The position numbers and the translations under genes are program-made. The notes under the pieces are model-generated. The model saw only the letters and a program-made list of their open reading frames with translations. It ran no database searches and was not told the origin of the DNA. Of a DNA stretch of 64,000 nt, positions 51,819 to 64,000 are shown in pieces (positions within the stretch are counted from its first letter, which is position 1; every line of letters begins with the position of its first letter). Where the stretch lies: contig OZ059894.1 in the NCBI GenBank assembly GCA_964057225.1, positions 13,898,131-13,962,130 on the forward strand, given 5' to 3'. This stretch comes from Auanema rhodensis. Lineage: Eukaryota > Nematoda > Chromadorea > Rhabditida > Rhabditidae.

Positions 51819-54800
51819 ATGATTCTATGGACAGGTGAGTTAAACTTAAGTTTTGAATTTTTTTGAAACTTCATTTTGGAAACATTTCCAAATCTCTGTT
51901 TCTACACGTTTATGGTATTGTTTGGAATTGTATATAATTTCGATATATGTAAAGTTTAATTGAATAATATTTTTATATAATCCGAATAAATTATAAATTT
52001 CTAGGATAGGGATGATAAAGTTTCCTTTTTAAGTTTTGAAATAAAATTTCTTTCATACATGTTATTTTAGGTTTGTTACTATTTCTTCCACTAATAACAT
52101 GTCAAATATCTGATTATAATAAAAAATTGGAATATGATCTATTCAAAAATTATAACAATCGGCATCGTCCAGTAAAAAAAGAACAAACTACTGTTAACGT
52201 GGCAGTTTTTATTAGTATAAGTCATGTGGAAAAAGTGGTCAGTATTCTGAAGTTTACCTCTTGTCTACCCATTCATCAAAAATGAGAAATATTTTTATTC
52301 ACATATAGGATGAACATGAGCAAACTATGTTACTGCATGGCTATCTATGGTCATCTTGGATTGATGAATATCTGAATTGGAAACCAAATGATTACAACGG
52401 AACAACAAAAATCAATGTTGATGCTCATCGAGTTTGGCAGCCAGCTCTTGCTTTGTATAATAGGTTTTGTAAAGAATATTCTTTGTTAAGCAAGAATTAA
52501 CTTCATTCAGTGCTCGAGGAAACTCATGGCATCTATATATGAACAGCCTGCCAGCTCTCATCAGCTCGGACGGAAGGGTTCGTTCAATAGTTCATATGTT
52601 TTTGTTTATTTGTTTATATATTTTTGTTTATACGGTAAGAATAAGTTTTCCTTCCAGATTTGGGCAACAGGATCCTTCTCTTTCTATGTCACATGTCGAT
52701 TTGATTTTACTAATTGGCCATATGATGAGCAGGTTAACATTAATTATTTGTAATACAGTATATTAGTATTTGTCTTCTAAAGGAATGTCCAATTGTAATC
52801 TCTGATTGGGTTTATGATTTGTCAAGAGTTAACCTAACAGATCCCAATCCAGATGCGCCTTGGAATAAGCCAGCTATTCGTCTGAATTATGATCCAACTC
52901 GTTTAAAAGAGAAGAAGCATGTTGGAGGTAAGATTAAAACATTTGATATTGGATTAAAATTCTATCATGAATAATATATAGATTAAAACAAAACAAACAT
53001 TTCAACAAAAATTTATTTTTTTTAATCAGAAAATAATTTCTGAAATAATAGGTAATTAGTACCTCTTATTCACCAAGCTGAGATAGAGATTTAGTATAGA
53101 TTGGGGAAAAACGACGACTTTTGTCAATAAAATACTAAATTATTAACGATATCTTCATCAGTATGCTGATTAAAGTCGAGTGAATCTCCATTCATAACGT
53201 TGTGGATAAATATCTAAAATAGTTTCTTGAATATATTCATATAAAAATTGATCAAACTTTGCTTACCCAAGTCATTATAATTGTCAGCGGCTTTTCTTTT
53301 AATGAATGTCCGCTTATCGGCTTGTGGCATTTCTTGCCAATCATACCTATAACATCAATATATTTATACATTTTTCATACATACATTTGTTCATTTTGAG
53401 ATTCAAATGATCAGTTTAGTTTGAACCATGATCATGTGAAATAAAAAAAGCATCCCTCCCTAACTATACCCCTTATTCTGCAAAATGTCATTGGTATTCT
53501 GTTTGATGTATTAACTCATAGCAGCACTACTAGTGATTATTTTCTTTTTATTTTGAATCAAAGAAAAAGAAAACAAAAGAAAAAAAAACAATTGGATGAA
53601 GCCGACTGATTAAGTTTTCTTGGAATCAAAGGTCAATAAGAGATTCATCAGATTTTTTTACTCTGTTCTCTGAGCCTTTTCATATTTTTTGTAGTGAAAG
53701 CTAAGAAATTCTGTTTTCTTCTTATTTTTGTACAAAAAATGATGCAAATCCAATAAGATGCAACGTACAAAGATGGGAATAGAAGTATTCTTTTTGTTTC
53801 AACATCATTGCATATCATATAGTATTGTTATCTTCCTGATGAGAGATCGAGAAATAGAATAATCTTTCAATATTTCATCAAGACAACAAACATAAAATAC
53901 GAAATTTCATTAATAAAATCTTAATTTAAAAGTTTTCATATGCAGATTTTAATTCAAAAAAATGTTACTTGACGTGTATATCTGCGTTTCGTCTAATGCC
54001 AACTATCAAGAGATTCAACATTAATTGGAATAAACTTTTTTTTTGAAAAGGAAAGAGTATTTGAGATAATTAATATGAATACCTACGATATTTATCAAAA
54101 TATATATGTTGTTTATATAAAATAACCAAAATACATGGGAAAACTAAGATTTTTGCATTTTTCTCGTTGCAGACTATGGTATTAACTAGTACCGAAATAC
54201 TAGTTTTCAACTTAATTGGATTGAAAAGACATATAAACCTAGAAATGAAAATAAAACAAACCATTTCTTTGAAACATCAATATCGTTCCAACTGTACCAT
54301 TTCTTTGTCCGATGATTCATTCTAAGAACATTGATATAAGAAAATTGTAAATCAAAAAATCAAATAAAATCATACAATTTATAATCAGGATTATAAACAT
54401 ATTCCTGATTTGAAATAGATCTCTCTGATGTTGGAACGGTTGCTGTCGTTACACACGTAGCCAATTGTAAGAAGAGCATCGCATAGATGACATATAGTGA
54501 AATCTGATTTTCCATTCTGATGATGTTCCTGAATTTATAAAAATCAGAACAGAATGCGGTGCGATGAGAAGAAGAACAGAAAAATAATGATGAGCTAAAT
54601 TATTGTGAAAGGTATGGCTTGATGAACGAAGTACGTATCAGATGCTCTAATCTAACAAGGCTCGAAGGCATTGTTGCTGCACCTCTTCTGAGCTTCTGTC
54701 GCTTCTTGGTCCTTTGCATTAACTCCATCACAGCTCGTAGACCACGCCTTCATGTATCTTTACAAGCTTTCTTCCATCTTGTATCTTTTTTTCTCAAGAT

Positions 54801-54993
54801 ATGCCTATTTAAATTGTAGGAAATAGATTAAAAAAGAGATATAGAGAAAGAAAGTGAGAGAGAGATTGAGAAAGGGATAGAGGGAGGGAGAGAGGGAGAG
54901 AAAGGATGAAAAACTACGGAGAGGGGGGCGGATAAAGCATTCACGTATTTTATAAGAAGTAACACCTCCAGAGAGAGTTATATTAATAGATAT

Positions 54994-55029
<36 letters not shown>

Positions 55030-57380
55030 TAAACAATAATCAATTAACATTTGTATTACAACAATATATACAAATTTATTTCTAGTTATATCATGAGATA
55101 TAAGAAATTCAAAGTGTCTTCAATAAGATATAATATTTGCACCTTAAAAGTATAATATTAATTATATATTACACATATTATTTCTCACAATTCTTAGCAG
55201 AAAAATGATATATCTTATCGATATTAAAATATATTTAGGTTGGGAAGTTACTGATACTTGGCGAAGACATTGTTACTGGGGACCAGGTGGTTGCAAAGAA
55301 CAGCTTTCTGGAGATCAAGTTAGTACTAATATATTTTTCTCCATTTTTTTCTATTTTATAATATCATAACCATTCTAACTTATTAGTATTTTTTAAATTT
55401 CAGCCTGATTGGTTCTGGTCTCTTTTGGAATTTGGTGTCAAAGTAAAACGTCATGCTCCATACTTCCGCTTAACAGTTGTTTTCCCAACGGTTTGTTTAA
55501 TATCATTTCATTTTTTTATATGAAAAAATTTAATTGTCTTTTGTCTTAAAACAGAAGTAGTATGACGTAAATGATGTCATTATATAAGTTGACTTTGAGT
55601 TTACGTCGACCAAGAATTTACGTAGTCTAAGTGGTGAAGAAAATGCAGAATAAATGTGCAAAGCTGTAGAGAGTGAAGTGAGATATATTGCAAAGAAGGA
55701 GAAAGCAATTTGATAGTTGATGGGAAAACGATGAGTGGACTTACGTTAGTCATATCACATGTCTGACTTAAGAATTGCAACATTTCTAAATAAATTGAAT
55801 GTCTAATGAATACAATATGAATATTAAATAATTTCTTTGTACTCCGACATCCTTAAATTCATGTGAACTCGTATCAGGAGTGTGAATGAAAAGAACAAAA
55901 AATGAATACAATTTCGAAATATAAACCTTAATATACGGAAAAGTGATGAAAAAGAATTCAGCCATTAAATATGCATAGCTGTTAAATGCAACCAGCTTAC
56001 CGGACATTCCAATTGAAATAAAGAAATAACAGCCAGTCTAACTTAGCACTGATTTTTGTTTGAAAAAAAGGAAACAAGAAGAACAATTCACTGTGAACCT
56101 TTAGTGATTAAACGTAAAACTTAATATTTTTGTCAGTGTATTACTATTTTAATAAGATTAAGTTTGTTTTATTTCCAATGTCTATTTGCTATTTTCAACT
56201 ATAATCAAATAGTTGAATTCATCATTCCTTCTCTGACAACTTGACAATGTAATCTGTTATTCCGTGTGTGTGAAATAGAAAACACATCTTTACAAATGTT
56301 TTATGGATATAGTGCTGACAGATTTTTTTAGCTTTTTATACACAGAAGACATGAATCTTAGAAGTTTACCTTTTAGCAATTAAGGAGAAAACAAAAACTT
56401 CTCTTAAAGATTCTGTCTTAAGATTATAGAGCTTTTTTAGTATAAAAATAAAGATTATACTCGAGATATGACTAATTGAGCTAGACATTAACTTTATGCT
56501 ATTCGGTTCATTAAGCATAACACTTGAAATTAAATTTATTATTTTCAGATCATAACTTGTATTCTAACTTTATGTTCTTTCTGGATAGATACCCGATCGT
56601 TGGCTGTCTCACTACTCATTTTTAATGTTCTTCTTCAAGGATTATACGGTTGGGACTTGATTCGAGAACTACCACCCGGAAGTGGAGGTGTACCTAAGAT
56701 TGGTCAGTTCAAACATCTTATCATCCTCCAAAATTTTCTTTTAGTGTCTTTATACGGATTTAATTTGGCTATGACAGCTATTGCTTTTGTAATTCATGTC
56801 CTTATCCAATATTTCGAGGTGATGTTACCAGAAGATTTGCAACTTCCAGCAAAGGTAATAATTAACAGAATTTTCAAACAATTACGTTTTCATTAGCTAT
56901 CTTCATTGCCTGAGAAGTTGAAGATAGGAGGACTTTTCCAAGTTCAGGGACTATCGTTTGATCCCATGTTGTAAGTCCAAATTCTCCGTAATACACAACA
57001 GAATGTTTATACAGAATGTTAAATTCTGATGCACAATATGAAGATCCCAAGGAATTCAATTCACCCTTAGCTTCTGTCAATTCATCGAATGCTCTATGCC
57101 AAGAACAAGGAGATATTCTGATAAATATGAATGAAGACGAAGGTAGACCTCATAAAAAGTAGAATATTTAGACTTCAAAAATTTAGGCAATGCGAGAATC
57201 TCTCTATCCCCAGAACCCACATCTACATCCAATGAGGCAAGATCTGAGATACCATCAACTACTTCAACAAAACCAAATGGAACTGGTCAAACTTCACATC
57301 AAATTTACTTAATTCGGCGATTCCTCTTTTGTTTATACGCTATCAGCTATGGGATTACTGTACCTATCTGCTTATTCTAA
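51819..57380 (+). CDS. Cys-loop ligand-gated ion channel subunit
   Basis: About 13 exons with a 2.3 kb intron at 52928-55238. The 16-nt first exon (51819-51834) joins 52071 to give the signal peptide [17 protein letters not shown]. The extracellular domain has [15 protein letters not shown] and [16 protein letters not shown], typical of nicotinic-type subunits. The cys-loop is exact, C-x13-C: the first Cys is in exon 52658-52731 ([14 protein letters not shown]) and the second opens exon 52793-52927 (ECPIVISDW). Then come [11 protein letters not shown]1 ([15 protein letters not shown]), M2-M3 ([19 protein letters not shown] ... [17 protein letters not shown]), a Ser/Thr-rich cytoplasmic loop and M4 ending at 57380. 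The 42-nt GTCAGT...TTTTAG stretch at 56703-56744 must be spliced out to restore VPKIVSLY. No vicinal Cys pair is seen in loop C, so it is a non-alpha or orphan LGC-type subunit; the agonist is unknown. Confidence 0.88.
53170..54515 (-). CDS. Nested antisense gene for a putative secreted 107-aa protein
   Basis: Four exons (54515-54376, 54321-54262, 53346-53267, 53213-53170) join in frame to exactly 324 nt, entirely inside the channel gene's large intron and on the opposite strand. A signal peptide is clear: [20 protein letters not shown], then a small-residue cleavage zone CVTTATVPT. The mature part is rich in Trp, Tyr and Lys and has a tandem-looking theme, [20 protein letters not shown]. Basic pairs (KK, KR, RK) could be convertase sites. 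It ends YEWRFTRL. There are no cysteines after the signal region, so it is not a disulphide-rich effector. The size and basic sites suggest a neuropeptide-like or small secreted protein, but I recognise no family. A TTCAG acceptor 13 nt upstream of the ATG fits trans-splicing. Confidence 0.65.
55000..55028. repeat. (TA)n microsatellite in channel intron
   Basis: A run of TA units next to a GA-rich tract at about 54842-54904, upstream of the nested gene. Confidence 0.8.
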
Positions 57381-57425
57381 AAAGTTTAATGTATTCGAAA
57401 AAACTAAATATTTACAACTAAAAGC

Positions 57426-57431
57426 AATAAA
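57426..57431 (+). terminator. Polyadenylation signal of the channel gene
   Basis: AATAAA 46 nt after the stop codon and before the convergent COA8 gene, a position typical for compact nematode 3' UTRs. Confidence 0.6.
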
Positions 57432-57574
57432 CTCTTAACAATTTGACTTATCGTCGTAACAACAATCTTTTGAATCTAATCATATTAACTTTTAAAGCAG
57501 GCCATATAAGAGCGAGATTTCTATAATACCACTCTCTGAAAAAAGTTGTACAGAACATATTCGAAAAATAAAAA

Positions 57575-58033
57575 TTACTTATTATAAGCCATAAGAGCAC
57601 CATGACGTTCATTCAAAAAATCACGATAAAACACAGACATATCATTAGCTGTTATTTGTTCCACTCTGCCAATTTCTTCTTTACGCTAACAAAAAATTGG
57701 AATCTATTTTATCTATTAATCAGATGTACCTTCTCAACAAATTTTGTTTTGCGTTGCTCAAAGAGGGCATTGTGCTGAGCCCAAAAGTTGGAATTCCATC
57801 TAAATAAAGATATAATATACTATATCGAATCAAAAATTACACCTATTCAATTCCTCTCTCGATTCACGATAATTGGACTCTAGGGGAGTTTCATTATCCA
57901 CACGTCTAAGTCTACAAATACTTGTTAAACTCAAAACAACTTTCCAAACGTACTTTATAGGTCTAATTTTTGAAGCACGATCCGGTGGACCTACCCAGTC
58001 GAAACGACGGTCCAAACGGACTTTGTCTGCCAT
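57575..58033 (-). CDS. coa8: Cytochrome c oxidase assembly factor COA8 (APOPT1 family)
   Basis: Four exons, about 113 aa. The family block DWVGPPDRASKIRPIK opens the protein at residues 12-27. It is followed by RRVDNETPLESNYRESREEL (vertebrate form PENESPLERRLRELREE), WNSNFWAQHNALFEQRKTKF, and the end region MSVFYRDFLNERHGALMAYN. COA8 protects cytochrome oxidase assembly in the mitochondrial matrix. The predicted start, MADKVRLDRR, has no long presequence; the ATG follows the acceptor TTCCAG by two bases, so the transcript probably starts here by trans-splicing. Either import relies on an internal signal or the usual targeting exon is missing. The protein is shorter than the vertebrate one. 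It is the last member of a closely spaced minus-strand run. Confidence 0.88.
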
Positions 58034-58204
58034 TTCTGGAATAAAGATATTAAAAATTATACGAAATCAATAAAATTATAAAATATTCATGAAGATGAAA
58101 CATCTGAAAAAATCAGAAAACATAAAACAACGATTTTTTTAACAAGAGCACTAATTGCAACAAGTAAAAATAATAACAATAACAATAAAACTGAAAAACA
58201 ACTC

Positions 58205-59785
<1,581 letters not shown>

Positions 59786-59923
59786 CTGAAAAATATTCAT
59801 AACTCTAAAAGCGATTCGAGTTTCTTATCAAAAATCTAAAGGTAAAGCCTTTGTTATCAATATTATACTCAAAAGTTCGAAAACATTCATAATACACAAA
59901 CAAAGAAATAATTAAATTTTAGA

Positions 59924-61151
59924 TCATGTACTGGGATTTCCGTAACTCCGATATTCGGGCTTCAACTCCCACATACTTTTGTGTGGTGGAGCAGCATTAT
60001 AAACAGCAATTTCCTAAAAATAAACGTTTATATATATATATATATATATATGTATGGCAGCAAAAAGAAATATCCTTAATTAAACTTACTTGTAATAATT
60101 CTTTAACATATCCAGCAGGTTGCTGAGTTAATTGTTGGAGATCTTGTAACCTAGATCACAATAAGTTGACGAAGAAAATAAAAATAAAAATTACCGGTAA
60201 TACTGATGTTTTTCGAACGCATGGAAGAGAGACTTGAGTACCATATCGCGATCACCTCTGACGGTTTTCGCACCATCTTTCTTTTGCTTTATACGAGCCA
60301 CATCTTCAGAATGAGCAGAAATAGGCTTGAAATTTGAAACAGCCTACAATATGATTTATTATTAATAACAATGAAAGATATTTCATAACCTGATCGAGCT
60401 GTTTCACAAACTTTTTGGGTTGAACACTCTTTTGGAAATGTGCAATTTTCATCCTCATATATTCTCTATTCCCAACAGGTTGACATTCGGCTCTTTTGAC
60501 CACTCTACCTTGTATGGAAAGACGTCCCGATCTGAAGTTGCTCAATCAATTTTTTCTCAAAAAGAAAAAATGTTTTGCCGCCAGCAGGGGTCGAACCTGC
60601 GACCTTGGGCTTATTAGACCCACGCTCTAACCGACTGAGCTATGGCGGCACATCAACACGAACACAGAGAACCCCACACATACCTGAGGTTAGCATCTTC
60701 ATTCAATCCTGCCTTGTCTTCCTCTAGAACTGCCATTTTTTGCACAGGAATATCACGAAGTACAACATTAAATTCCTCAGGAGCTATACAAATATGTTTT
60801 AGAAATAAAATATAGCATAATTAAGAAAAATACAATAACAAAGAAACATACGTTTAAGTTCAGAATTTGTTGAACTTTGAGCTGGGGTAAGATCTGATTT
60901 ACTTACGAATCGAACCTAAGATGCAATAACTTAAATTTATTTTACTAAAACTGGAAACCTGTCGACCACCATTTGAAATTACCAACCTGCCAACATCAGA
61001 GCCAGCATTAGTTTCCCATAAATCAGACAAATAACGGGGTACCTGAAATTAATTCTGGAGATCATAGTTGTTTCAATTTTTTTCAAACCTTCATCAGCCA
61101 TACACCTCTTTTAGCATATTCACAATGAACGATTTCTCTTTTCCTAGACAT
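59924..61151 (-). CDS. gtf2f2: Transcription initiation factor TFIIF beta subunit (RAP30)
   Basis: Eight exons (61151-61089, 61042-60959, 60915-60852, 60783-60684, 60531-60390, 60343-60195, 60150-60090, 60013-59924) encode about 250 aa. The N-terminal dimerisation domain starts KREIVHCEYAKRGVWLMKVP and PRYLSDLWE, as in RAP30 (TGVWLVKVPKYLSQQW). The middle has LSIQGRVVKRAECQPVGNRE. The C-terminal winged helix is clear: LFHAFEKHQYYRLQDLQQLT, QPAGYVKELLQ, and MWELKPEYRSYG near the end. TFIIF recruits RNA polymerase II to the promoter and helps start-site selection. The ATG is preceded by the acceptor GATTCAG three bases upstream. The intron between exons 4 and 5 (60683-60532) carries a tRNA gene. 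QTRT2 begins 139 nt downstream on the same strand. Confidence 0.94.
60565..60570 (-). terminator. Pol III terminator of tRNA-Ile
   Basis: A T6 run on the minus strand, about five bases beyond the tRNA 3' end. Confidence 0.75.
60576..60649 (-). tRNA. tRNA-Ile (AAT anticodon)
   Basis: A complete 74-nt cloverleaf reads on the minus strand. The seven-base acceptor stem is GCCGCCA with TGGCGGC, followed by discriminator A. The D arm is GCTC-AGTCGGTTA-GAGC and the anticodon stem/loop is TGGGT-CTAATAA-GCCCA with anticodon AAT. The variable loop is AGGTC and the T arm GCAGG-TTCGACC-CCTGC. A box (TAGCTCAGTCGG) and B box (GGTTCGACC) are intact. No intron is present. A run of T residues follows on the minus strand at about 60565-60570, a pol III terminator. 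The gene lies within a TFIIF beta intron in the same orientation. Confidence 0.97.
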
Positions 61152-61739
61152 GATCTGAATCATTTAATTATCATATAAAAACAGTACCGTTCTAATTAGA
61201 GGTTTGAAAATTGTTAAACAAGGGTTTTTTTTTCGAAAAGTATAAGCAATCGAATTTTAATATAATCTACAACTGGATATTATAATAAAAGTAAAAGCTC
61301 CAAGACTTAACAAAGTAAAACATGTACGTGAAATCATAACGTTACATGTACCCGAAATTAGACCTTTAATGAAACGAGAACGAAAGTATTTATTGGTTGC
61401 ATCCTTTTATTTAAAAAATGTTCATAGTCTTATGATTTATTTGATAGAGAAGAGATAATAACAGAGATCGATCTAATTAATAATTTATTTTGAAAAATCT
61501 GGAGTATGTATCTGTTGCCTATAGAAGTTTATACAAAGAACAAAAAAGGTAGTTATTGCAATGACATAAAAGCTGCAAGAATTGGAAATATATATATTGC
61601 TGTAATTGAGGAATGATCCTATCAAATGGAAATATGAACATATGAAAAATGTCTTCTAAATACTAGGCTTGACTATATTTTAAAATAATAAGTTATATAC
61701 ATGATACACGTTTGGAAAATTAACCAGCATCAGTGAATT

Positions 61740-62568
61740 TCATGACTTGGCTAGAACTTTTTTAACAGTGTTAAGAAAATCGTCATCATTAACAGGTAAG
61801 GTATTATTTGAATTCAGCAGCTTGAAATTTGACATTGCGGCTTTGATTTGGTTGGTTTTCTCTAAAAACAACTTTTTTAAACAAATTCAGATCATGTTAC
61901 CTGAATCTAGGGGAATATCATTAGGTTCATGGGCTTGAAGATCATGTTCATATGACGGCTTTTGAGTCATGAGCTACAAAAGAAAAATAAATTGAATATA
62001 ATTGGAAAGCTCGAACCTTGTCAAACTCCTCCTTGATTTTAGAAGGTACAAAGCTAAAATTATTTTCTGGACTAGTATACAAGACTCCTTCTTGTTCTTT
62101 CATCTCATTTTCCTCGTTATCTTCATTATTTCCCTTAATTAAAAACTATTAACAAAACGTTCCAAATTCTAACTTCAGTCTCTTCGTCATTATTCATAGG
62201 TACTTGCTCGTAGCCGGAATATGGATTTTCGCTATCGCTATCCACCGTTTCTTTTTCTTGTTCTGATTCAGAGTCAGAAGTAAATCCTTAATAAAACATA
62301 AACAAACGCTTTGTAAAATTTAAGCAAACCACTAGAGTCAGAATCATCGTTGGAATTAACATCTTCAGCATTGGTTATTGTTACTCCATTCATAGCAACT
62401 TCAAATCCTATGGTCCAGCCATCTCTTTCATATTCTCCTACTTTATATTTTATTGTTTTTTTATTCAACTGTTTCTGTTTTTTAAAAAATTAATCACTTA
62501 CAAGTGGTATCTTCGTCTCGAATATTACTTGAATCACTCATATTAGTTCTTGGGGGAACAGGTGTCAT
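61740..62568 (-). CDS. Acidic protein resembling MEA1 (male-enhanced antigen 1)
   Basis: About six exons coding for a Glu/Asp/Ser-rich protein of roughly 210 aa. Recognisable parts are ERDGWTIGFEVAMNGVTITN in exon 2, SENPYSGYEQVPMNNDEE in exon 3 (MEA1 proteins carry a GYxPL motif at this kind of position), KQEGVLYTSPENN-type acidic sequence, and the last exon with KTNQIKAAMSNFKL, like the KAxMSxFxL block near the MEA1 C-terminus. It ends KKVLAKS. The start is not settled: two in-frame ATGs (62568 and 62541) lead to a GTAAGT donor in phase 1, but exon 2 is open only in phase 0 after its CAG acceptor. A weaker donor and acceptor pair could restore frame. It sits about 240 nt downstream of the nuclear receptor and 590 nt upstream of TFIIF beta. 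Function unknown. Confidence 0.5.
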
Positions 62569-62808
62569 ATCAAAAAATATTTAACGTTATTTAGTATTAA
62601 AAATTAGGCTTAATAGAACTGGCACATGCTTAGCAAAGCGTCTATTTGATGCAATGGCAATGGTCCATAGTTCAATCCAATTTTATTTTATGTTTAAACA
62701 AGACCTTAAACAAGGTGCCTGTTTTAATATATTGTATATGATATTTATATCACTGAATTAAATAAGAAAACGAATATATTCTTAATTTTTATATATTAAT
62801 TGAATTAT

Positions 62809-64000
62809 TTATCTTATTAACATGTTGTACATGGTTTTATCATCACCAAAACCGTCGAATAGATTCACTAATTCCATCAATTCGCCCATAATAGCTGTTG
62901 TTTTCTAGAACAAACAAAAAATTCTAAACTAATAGACATATACGAACTTACCAAGAATAGTGAATAAAATATCAAAATATCACCCAGCCGTACTGATATA
63001 TTCTCAGTTCCTTTTTTTCTGTAATTCAATTTAAAGAGTTGTTTTTATGTTTTAAATTATTACTCATGAATATATTGAAAACTATGAAAAAGCTTTCTTC
63101 GACAAATTGTAGAGAAGCGTTGGCCAGTTTCAGATATTAGATAGTCTGTAAAGCAAAAGAGGGAAAAATTGTTGAAAAAATTTAATACATACTGGGATCC
63201 CAAAAACACAATCCAACTAGAACCATGTATTCTTCCTCAATAAGATGAAGATTTTTTATAGCATCCAATAGCATTGGTGTAGTTTTTAAATATCCTTGAA
63301 GAATGCTTTAAAATTAGAACATTTTTGAAATTAACTTTAATCAATCTAAATAGCTTACTCAGCTAAAGTTGTTCTTTTTTTTTCATCGACTGATTCAGAA
63401 AAAAAATCACCAATTCGCTCATGATCAATATAGGTAGTTTCTGATATTGCATATCTAAAATTTTAGTAGATAATTGTTAGTAATATTTAGGTAACAAACT
63501 TTGTATTTTTAGGATTTCCATATGCTGGAAGTTTAGTTGCTGTTCGGTAACCGCAATCCATTTTATAAATATTTAAAATAAAAGAATTAATCACAACTCT
63601 CTGCAAACAATTGAAGAGTTGAGAATGGTAAGCTCTGAATTTACCCGATCGTGTTCGTCGAGATGTTGAATTTCAGGAAAACAGTTTTCAATAAAAGTAT
63701 TCACATGTGGAATATGAGATCTAAAAATTCTGCTACTTTTGTTATTTGTGCCAGGGAGAAAATCTCCTAATGCTCGTTTACGCTCTTCTGCACTGAAATT
63801 GAGACCCAAAGAATATTCAGCTGCTCGGCGATCTATGCATAGTTGCCTGAATTTAATTTCATATAAATTTAATATTAGGTAATATTAACCGATGTTGAGT
63901 AGCCATGAATAATAGAAAATTCTTGGATTCATCGTCATCATAACTTTTTTGAAGTATATAACTTGGTATAATACTTGTTTGACTGGTTTGAGAAATTTGT
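62809..64000 (-). CDS. Nuclear hormone receptor ligand-binding domain (5' part beyond window)
   Basis: The C-terminal half of a gene that starts beyond position 64000. Visible exons on the minus strand include LCIDRRAAEYSLGLNFSAEE, SRIFRSHIPHVNTFIENCFP, DEHDRRVVINSFILNIYKMD, GCGYRTATKLPAYGNPKN, YLKTTPMLLDAIKNLHLIEE with EYMVLVGFCFWDPS, QRFSTICRRKLFHSFQYIHE, and last AIMGELMELVNLFDGFGDD, ending NMLIR at 62809. The helical layout, the FIENCFPE...LDEHDR block followed by INSFI, and the EEEYMVLVGFCFWDP block are what nematode orphan NHR ligand-binding domains show at helices 3-8. The zinc-finger DNA-binding domain is not in the window, so the assignment rests on the LBD pattern only. Introns are about 45-60 nt. 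Confidence 0.65.

Noticed and set aside
54070-54264. 64-codon minus-strand frame as its own gene
   Set aside because: Its first bases overlap exon 2 of the nested secreted gene in another frame; the rest is AT-rich intron.

Overview
This window is nuclear DNA from a nematode. The evidence is the AT-rich composition, the very short introns (often 46-60 nt) with a TTTCAG/TTTTAG-type acceptor, initiator ATGs that lie 0-15 nt after a splice acceptor (the mark of spliced-leader trans-splicing), and the gene content: 7B2/SBT-1, a Numb homologue, SLC17 transporters, a cys-loop channel subunit and an orphan nuclear receptor. sbt-1 and num-1 are adjacent in C. elegans (cosmid T03D8, as I recall), so that pair suggests conserved microsynteny. 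I cannot name the species.

Layout, left to right. The left part, 1-27.5 kb, is gene-poor and rich in low-complexity CT/GA and TA sequence. It holds a nine-exon neuropeptide-receptor-like GPCR (+, 1533-3123), a three-exon four-TM protein (+, 12835-13406) and an SLC17 anion transporter (-, 18615-16601). A GC-rich block at about 26.2-27.3 kb precedes a complete 13-exon asparagine synthetase (+, 27587-31558). Next come a protein tyrosine phosphatase (+, 33081-34920) and a second SLC17-type transporter (-, 37274-35132), which converge, and then sbt-1 (-, 41134-39290). The num-1 locus (+, 43029/46920-50950) has at least three candidate first exons and a clear alternative-splicing node. A cys-loop channel subunit (+, 51819-57380) follows; its 2.3 kb intron carries a small antisense gene for a putative secreted 107-aa protein (-, 54515-53170).

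The right end is a tight minus-strand run: a nuclear receptor running off the window edge, an acidic MEA1-like protein, TFIIF beta with a tRNA-Ile(AAT) in one intron, the queuine tRNA-ribosyltransferase accessory subunit, and COA8. Gaps between the last three coding regions are about 140-170 nt, which is the geometry of a nematode operon resolved by trans-splicing.

Functionally the window mixes neuronal and neuroendocrine genes (GPCR, 7B2, channel, nested secreted protein) with housekeeping genes (asparagine synthesis, TFIIF, queuosine modification, cytochrome oxidase assembly). The most novel items are the nested antisense secreted gene, the internal first exon of num-1 that would give a protein without the PTB domain, and the num-1 junction at 50499/50500 where one CAG|GT site can serve as both acceptor and donor. 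All exon models were made by eye from splice signals and reading frame.
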